Position numbers and translations under genes: made by a program. From DATBLE01 sp046734415 (GTDB lineage Bacteria > Actinomycetota > Thermoleophilia > Gaiellales > Gaiellaceae): a stretch of DNA of 9,883 nt. Positions 6,227 through 9,883 of the stretch are shown here, piece after piece. The DNA lies in assembly GCA_046734415.1 (NCBI GenBank), contig JBKPRD010000087.1, forward strand, positions 1-9,883, read 5' to 3'. Below the pieces are notes generated by a model that was not told the origin of the DNA, did no database searches, and was given only the letters and a program-made list of their open reading frames with translations. How positions within the stretch are numbered: the stretch's first letter is position 1; each line of letters starts with the position of its first letter.

Positions 6227-6261
6227 GCACCCACCGTAGCGGCCGAAGTGTTAGCCGCGTG

Positions 6262-6924
6262 TCAGGACGCGAGCAGCACTCGGCGCAGCTCGTCTTCCTT
6301 CCCCGGCGGAAGGATGGCGAGCACCTGGTCGCCCGGCCGCAGCGTCGTCGCCTCGTCGGCGATCTCGAACTGGCCGTTCCGCTTGACCGAGATCAGGCGC
6401 GAGCCCTCGGGCAGATCGAGGCTCTCGATGGCACGGCCGGCGCAGTCCGCCTCGCTCGGGATCAGCACCTCGACGATCTCGACGTTCTCCTTCGGCAGCT
6501 CGAGCAGGTGGACGAGCCCGTGATCCGGGACCTCGTGCTCGATCAGGGCCATGATCGAGGACGTCGCGCACACGGTCGGCGAGACTCCGAGCAGGTCGAA
6601 GTGCACCTGGTTGCGCGGGTCGTTGACGCGCGCGATCACCTTCTCGACGCCGTACTTCTCGCGGGCGAGCTGGCAGATGACGATGTTGTCCTCGTCGTCG
6701 CCGGTCGCGGCGATGACGATGCTCGGCGGGCGCTGGATCCCCGCCCGCTCGAGGACGAAGAGCTCGGTCGCGTCGCCCTGGACGACGACGTGCTCGAACT
6801 CGTCCTCGAGGCGCTCGAACCGGTCGCGGCGCTGCTCGATCAGCGTCACCTCCTGGCCGGCGCGCAGCAGACTCCGCGCGAGGTTCGCGCCGATCTTCCC
6901 GCCGCCTGCGATCAGGACGTACAC
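6262..6924 (-). CDS. TrkA-type RCK protein with both NAD-binding and TrkA-C domains
   Basis: This 220-residue protein is a cytoplasmic regulator of the TrkA/KtrA type, which forms rings on ion-transporting membrane subunits and gates them in response to NAD(H), ATP/ADP or other small ligands. Residues 1-120 are a Rossmann-fold RCK_N domain with GGGKIG at 7-12, Glu30 at the end of the second strand (suited to bind the adenosine ribose), VVQGDATE at 47-54 and ATGDDEDNIVICQLA at 73-87. Residues 137-218 form the RCK_C (TrkA-C) ligand-binding domain, with LRPGDQVLAI at 195-204 as its typical ending. The length is normal for a single-RCK TrkA. The GTG start at 6922-6924 lies 1 nt after the preceding TrkA-like gene's stop, so the two are almost certainly co-translated. 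No TrkH/KtrB-type channel gene is present in the window. The nearest membrane partner is the Usp-tailed permease two genes upstream. Confidence 0.93.
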   Translation of the reverse strand: MYVLIAGGGKIGANLARSLLRAGQEVTLIEQRRDRFERLEDEFEHVVVQGDATELFVLERAGIQRPPSIVIAATGDDEDNIVICQLAREKYGVEKVIARVNDPRNQVHFDLLGVSPTVCATSSIMALIEHEVPDHGLVHLLELPKENVEIVEVLIPSEADCAGRAIESLDLPEGSRLISVKRNGQFEIADEATTLRPGDQVLAILPPGKEDELRRVLLAS

Positions 6925-6925
6925 G

Positions 6926-7351
6926 TCAGGCGGTCGCCGGCTGGGGGACCGCGCAGCTGCGGGCGGCCTCGGTCAGCACCTCGATCGCGTTGGAGGTCGG
7001 GCAGACGGTGCGCATGCCCTGCTCCGAGTAGAACGCCGCGCGCGCCGGATCGAGCAGCCGGACGACCACGCACTCGACCCCGAAGCGCTTCTGGACGACC
7101 TGGCCGACGACGATGTTCGTGTTGTCGCCGTCGGTGGAGACGACGACGGCGTCGGCGTCCTCGATCCCGGCGCGGCGAAGCACAGACGAGTCCATCCCGT
7201 GGCCGACGACGAACCCGCCGTCCCAGCTCTCGCCGAGCCGGCTGAGCGCCTCCTCCTTCTCGTCGACGGCGACGACGTCCCAGCCGTCGCGGCGCAGCTG
7301 GTGCGCGACCGACGAGCCGACGCGGCCGCAGCCGATCACGATTGCCTTCAC
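6926..7351 (-). CDS. TrkA-type RCK protein, NAD-binding domain only
   Basis: This 141-residue protein is a lone RCK_N (TrkA-N) domain. It has the dinucleotide-binding turn GCGRVG at 7-12, Asp30 closing the second strand (VVAVD), VVGHGMDSSVLRRAGI at 48-63 and STDGDNTNIVVGQVV at 72-86. It stops right after the domain with a short PQPATA tail, so the TrkA-C domain carried by its downstream neighbour is missing. Nothing suggests a recent truncation: the stop is followed 1 nt later by the next gene, and no leftover TrkA-C frame is seen between them. In Trk/Ktr systems RCK domains work as dimers and octamers, so this protein probably assembles with its neighbour. The start is the GTG at 7349-7351, nine bases after the permease stop, without a strong ribosome binding site. 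The identity of the domain is clear; its partner and ligand are inferred. Confidence 0.9.
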   Translation of the reverse strand: MKAIVIGCGRVGSSVAHQLRRDGWDVVAVDEKEEALSRLGESWDGGFVVGHGMDSSVLRRAGIEDADAVVVSTDGDNTNIVVGQVVQKRFGVECVVVRLLDPARAAFYSEQGMRTVCPTSNAIEVLTEAARSCAVPQPATA

Positions 7352-7360
7352 CGGATCAGC

Positions 7361-9259
7361 CTAGCCGACGGACTCCTCCTCGAGGACGCCCTGGGGGTAG
7401 GCGATCACCATCACCTCGCAGGGCGCCCGGCGGAGGACGTAGTCGACGGTCGGGCTGAAGAACCGCGACTGCCGCCGCCAGCGCGGCGCCGACCCCAGCA
7501 GGATCAGGTCGGCGTCGATCTCCTTCGCCTTCTCGACGATCGCCTCGCCGATCGCGCGGGCCCGGACGATATCCCCCTCGATCGTCACGCCGTGCTCCGC
7601 GGCCAGCAGCCTGGCGTCGATCAGCGACGCGCTCGCTCGCTCCTCCTGGTCGAGCAGCTCCGCGTCGAGCGGCAGCTCGAGCGGGACGCGGATCGCGTGC
7701 AGCGCGTAGATCGAGCCGCCGCGCTCCTCGGCGAGCTTGAGCGCGGTGGCGAGCATCTCCTCCCCGATCGGGCCGATCTTGACCGGCACGAGGATGCGCT
7801 CGTAGGCGCCCTCCTCCTCCGGGACGAGGTCTGGCTTGGCCGCCTCGACGCTCTCCATCAGGCCGGCGCCTCGCCGGACGCGGGCGAAGACGTAGAGCCC
7901 GGCGCCGAGCGCCACCCAGACGGGGCCGCCGATCCGGGCGGCGTCGTGGGTCGCGAGCGAGACGACCCAGAGGGCGGTCGTGAGCGGGATCCCGATCAGC
8001 GCGGCGACCGGGACCGGGCGGCCGCGGATGCGGACGTTCACCCTCACCTTGAACGGCCGCTCGAGGTCGGGCTCGGTGTAGCGGAGCCGGACGACCGCGG
8101 CCTGCGCGATCGTGAACGTGATCAGCACCCCGAAGCTGTACAGCGAGCCGAGGAACTTGGCCTCGTCGCCGACGGCCGCGGCGGCGATCGCGAGCCCGCA
8201 CGAGATCGCGGCCGCGCCGAGGATCGCCGCGGGCGGCAGCGTACTGCGGCGGCCGAACGTCCCGAACACGTGCGGGAGCATCTGGTGCCGGCCGAGCGAG
8301 TAGACGACGCGGCCGATGCCGGAGATGGAGGTCGTCGCGGCGGCGACCAGGATGCCGGCCCCGGTCAGCCCGATCACGACGCGCATGCAGTCGACGAGAA
8401 AGCCCGGCATGTGGCCCTCGAACGCCTCGACGATCCCGACGAGCGGAGCGCGGAGCCAGTCGCTGCCGAGCGCGGTCGTCCCGTCCGTGGCCGGGTAGGC
8501 GGCGATCCCGACGATCCCGATCACAGCGGAGACGAGCACCGCGGCACCCAGCCCGCCGAACAGGCTCCGCGGAATCGTCTTGCCGGGCTCGAGCGTCTCC
8601 TGGGCGAGGTTCGCGAGGGTCTCGAGCCCGGTGTAGGCGAGCATCGCCACCGGCAGCGAGTACGCGAGCCGGTTCCACGTCGGCTCCACTCCCGGGTGCG
8701 CGCCCTGGGTGAGGTCGTGGAACGAGAAGAGGAAGCCGAAGCCGAGCCCGATCAGGACGACCTGCGAGACGAAGGCGACGACGGCGACGACGATCGCGAT
8801 CCGGTAGAGGCCGGGCCGCCGGATCAGCCGCAGCAGCGTGATCGTCAGGACGATGAAGACGGCGGCGACGACGTCCCAGGGGTGATGCGTCAGCCGCTCC
8901 CATCCGACCGCGTGCCCGAAGTAGTGTGGCGCGAAGAGGGCGGCGAGCGCGATCACGATCGCGTAGTCGAGGAGGAGCACCCAGCCGGTCAGGAAGCCGG
9001 TCGGGTCGTTGAAGGCCCGGCGGGCGAGCATGGCCGCACCGCCGGTCTCGGGAATCGCCGTCGTCCCCTCGGCGTACGAGAGCGAGACGAGCATGAACAG
9101 CGTCCCGACGGCGAGCAGCACCCACGGCGTCAGGCCGAGCGCGAACAGGGCGACGATCCCGAGCGCGAAGTAGATCGACGAGCCGACCTCGCCGTACGCG
9201 ACCGAGGCGAGCGACTCCCCGGTCAGGCTGCGGACGAGTCCCGGGATTCGGCGCGGCAC
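7361..9259 (-). CDS. APC-superfamily permease with C-terminal universal-stress (Usp) domain
   Basis: This 632-residue protein joins a membrane transporter to a cytoplasmic sensor-like domain. Residues about 15-460 hold roughly twelve hydrophobic helices of the APC (amino acid-polyamine-cation) superfamily. Helix 1 carries SLASVAYGEVGSSIYFALG (16-34), an AEG/PETGG block follows at 63-74, and AYTGLETLANLAQET at 208-222 matches the conserved TM6 region with an acidic residue. Residues about 486-622 are a Usp fold: YERILVPVKIG at 486-496, ALHAIRVPLELPLDAELL at 519-536, LILLGSAPRW at 585-594 and TVDYVLRRAPCEVMVIA at 604-620. The classic Usp ATP motif (G-x2-G-x9-G-S/T) is degenerate here. The GTG at 9257-9259 is the first start after an in-frame TAG two codons upstream. 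Amino acids are the default substrate guess, but the two RCK genes immediately downstream leave potassium or another cation possible, since KUP/KimA potassium importers share this fold. Confidence 0.9.
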   Translation of the reverse strand: MPRRIPGLVRSLTGESLASVAYGEVGSSIYFALGIVALFALGLTPWVLLAVGTLFMLVSLSYAEGTTAIPETGGAAMLARRAFNDPTGFLTGWVLLLDYAIVIALAALFAPHYFGHAVGWERLTHHPWDVVAAVFIVLTITLLRLIRRPGLYRIAIVVAVVAFVSQVVLIGLGFGFLFSFHDLTQGAHPGVEPTWNRLAYSLPVAMLAYTGLETLANLAQETLEPGKTIPRSLFGGLGAAVLVSAVIGIVGIAAYPATDGTTALGSDWLRAPLVGIVEAFEGHMPGFLVDCMRVVIGLTGAGILVAAATTSISGIGRVVYSLGRHQMLPHVFGTFGRRSTLPPAAILGAAAISCGLAIAAAAVGDEAKFLGSLYSFGVLITFTIAQAAVVRLRYTEPDLERPFKVRVNVRIRGRPVPVAALIGIPLTTALWVVSLATHDAARIGGPVWVALGAGLYVFARVRRGAGLMESVEAAKPDLVPEEEGAYERILVPVKIGPIGEEMLATALKLAEERGGSIYALHAIRVPLELPLDAELLDQEERASASLIDARLLAAEHGVTIEGDIVRARAIGEAIVEKAKEIDADLILLGSAPRWRRQSRFFSPTVDYVLRRAPCEVMVIAYPQGVLEEESVG

Positions 9260-9262
9260 GAT

Positions 9263-9427
9263 CTACCTGGTCGTGAGGTAGAGCCGGAGCACGCCGGCCG
9301 CGACGAGCATGCCCCCGAGGACGAGGCCGAGGCCGCCGCCGACGCCCGCCGCGACGGTGCGCGCGATCACGACGAGGCCGAGACCGACCATCAGCAGGGA
9401 GAGGACGGCGGTGGCGCGGTTCCTCAT
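9263..9427 (-). CDS. Small two-helix membrane protein (54 aa)
   Basis: I do not recognise a family. The protein begins MRNRATAVLS, then has a hydrophobic helix at about 7-22 (LLMVGLGLVVI in its centre), a Gly-rich turn (AAGVGGGLG at 26-34) and a second helix at about 33-50 (LVLGGMLVAAGVLRLY), ending in LTTR. The positive N-terminus and Arg near the C-terminus would place both ends inside the cell. The ATG at 9425-9427 forms an ATGA overlap with the stop of the upstream Usp-domain gene, with GAGAGG four bases upstream as a good ribosome binding site. The stop is only 3 nt before the permease start. The tight placement on both sides argues that it is real. It could be a small subunit or stabiliser of one of the adjacent transporters, but that is only inferred from position. 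Confidence 0.75.
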   Translation of the reverse strand: MRNRATAVLSLLMVGLGLVVIARTVAAGVGGGLGLVLGGMLVAAGVLRLYLTTR

Positions 9428-9883
9428 GCGGCCTCTCGCTGCGCCCCAGTCGCGATCAGCACCCGGCAGGGGGCCTCGCGCAGGACGTAGTCCACGGTCT
9501 TCCCGAAGAGCCGCCGCCGGCCGCCGATCGCGCGCCGCGTGGCGCCGAGCACGATCAGCTCGGCGTGCCGACGGTTCGCCTCCTCGACGATCGCCGGGCC
9601 CGCGCGTCTCGCGCGCAGGAGCCGCGTCACCGCGCGAACGCCGTAGCTCTCGACCAGCGCCTGCGCATCGTCGAGGAGCGCCTCGGCCTCGTCCTCCTCC
9701 TCGTGTAGGCGCGCGTCGAGCGGGAGCGAGAGCGGCACTTCGATCACGTGCACGATCGCGACCGTCGCGCCCCGCTCCGCCGCCAGGCGCGCGGCGGCGA
9801 CGAGCGCCTCCTCGCTCTCCGCCGACCGCACCACCGGCACCACGATCGTCCGGTACTCGACCGCGAGCGAGGGCCCGAGGACG
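9424..9883 (-). CDS. Usp-domain protein, C-terminal part (5' end beyond the window; probably a permease tail)
   Basis: The frame is open to the right edge, so only the last 152 or so residues are seen. They form a universal-stress domain: YRTIVVPVVRS near the edge, VAIVHVIEVPLSLPLDARLH in the middle, LIVLGATRRAIGG and TVDYVLREAPCRVLIA towards the end. A GTG at 9841-9843 could start a free-standing protein, but it would cut off the first strand (YRTIVV) of the domain, so the real start is almost certainly outside the window. The domain closely parallels the Usp tail of the neighbouring APC permease, including shared strings such as TVDYVLR and the PLDA loop. Part of a second, tandem Usp-tailed permease is therefore the best guess; a stand-alone Usp protein is the alternative. 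The glycines of the classic ATP-binding loop are only partly kept (FGKT retained). Its stop overlaps the small membrane protein's ATG. Confidence 0.85.
   Translation of the reverse strand, partial: VLGPSLAVEYRTIVVPVVRSAESEEALVAAARLAAERGATVAIVHVIEVPLSLPLDARLHEEEDEAEALLDDAQALVESYGVRAVTRLLRARRAGPAIVEEANRRHAELIVLGATRRAIGGRRRLFGKTVDYVLREAPCRVLIATGAQREAA

Noticed and set aside
6239..6258. A possible intrinsic terminator after the second RCK gene.
   Set aside because: The stem is only five base pairs with a ten-base loop and no U-run, too weak to call.
6551..9490. A 979-codon open frame on the plus strand, antisense to the permease and RCK genes.
   Set aside because: It is rich in Arg, Asp, Glu, Gly and Pro with no hydrophobic core or domain, and it mirrors the codon bias of the real minus-strand genes. 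Stop codons are rare in antiframes of GC-rich coding DNA.
1..9883. Search by eye for tRNA genes, CRISPR repeats, insertion-sequence ends or attachment-site repeats.
   Set aside because: No cloverleaf, regularly spaced repeat, transposase or integrase frame, or long inverted repeat was found. The recurrent GC-rich strings such as gcgcgacg and gacgacg reflect codon bias.

Overview
The window is very GC-rich (strong G/C bias at third codon positions, frequent GTG and TTG starts, almost no intergenic space) and looks like a high-GC actinobacterial chromosome. The gene content and style suggest the Thermoleophilia (Gaiellales/Solirubrobacterales-like), but that assignment is inference and no marker gene is present to prove it. 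Nearly all coding is on the minus strand. Most of the long open frames on the plus strand are antisense shadows.

Region 1 (about 1-4610, minus strand) is a cobalamin uptake and salvage operon. It begins with a clear cobalamin (B12) riboswitch at about 4461-4605. This is followed, in transcription order, by a periplasmic-type corrinoid-binding protein (btuF-like, 3581-4420), a FecCD/BtuC-type permease (2562-3584), its ABC ATPase (1804-2565), CobU (1298-1807), CobT (334-1311) and the start of CobS (1-332, cut by the window edge). Successive genes overlap by 4 nt (ATGA, GTGA, TTGA) or 14 nt, or are 1 nt apart, so translation is probably coupled throughout. The logic is to import a corrinoid (BtuFCD), then activate it (CobU), activate the lower-ligand base (CobT) and join the two (CobS). 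One B12-sensing RNA controls both uptake and nucleotide-loop assembly.

Region 2 (4627-5183, plus strand) is a small divergent pair: a VanZ-family membrane protein and a 73-residue helical protein of unknown function whose start lies inside the end of the VanZ-like gene. Their upstream DNA is shared, back to back, with the riboswitch.

Region 3 (5180-9883, minus strand) is a tightly packed array. In transcription order it holds the C-terminal part of a gene ending in a universal-stress (Usp) domain (partial at the right edge), a 54-residue two-helix membrane protein, an APC-superfamily permease with its own C-terminal Usp domain, two consecutive TrkA-type NAD-binding RCK proteins (one without and one with a TrkA-C domain), and a secreted glucose/sorbosone-dehydrogenase-family protein. 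Gaps between the first five genes are 9 nt or less, and 35 nt separates the last two. The Usp-tailed permease next to a pair of RCK subunits is the most suggestive functional grouping here. It could be a nucleotide-sensing ion or solute transport module, but the substrate cannot be read from the sequence. The plus-strand pair and this array converge on overlapping stop codons.

I saw no rRNA, tRNA, CRISPR array, insertion sequence or phage gene. No stretch longer than 300 bases lacks a gene. The largest gap, 4421-4626, is filled by the riboswitch and the divergent promoter region.
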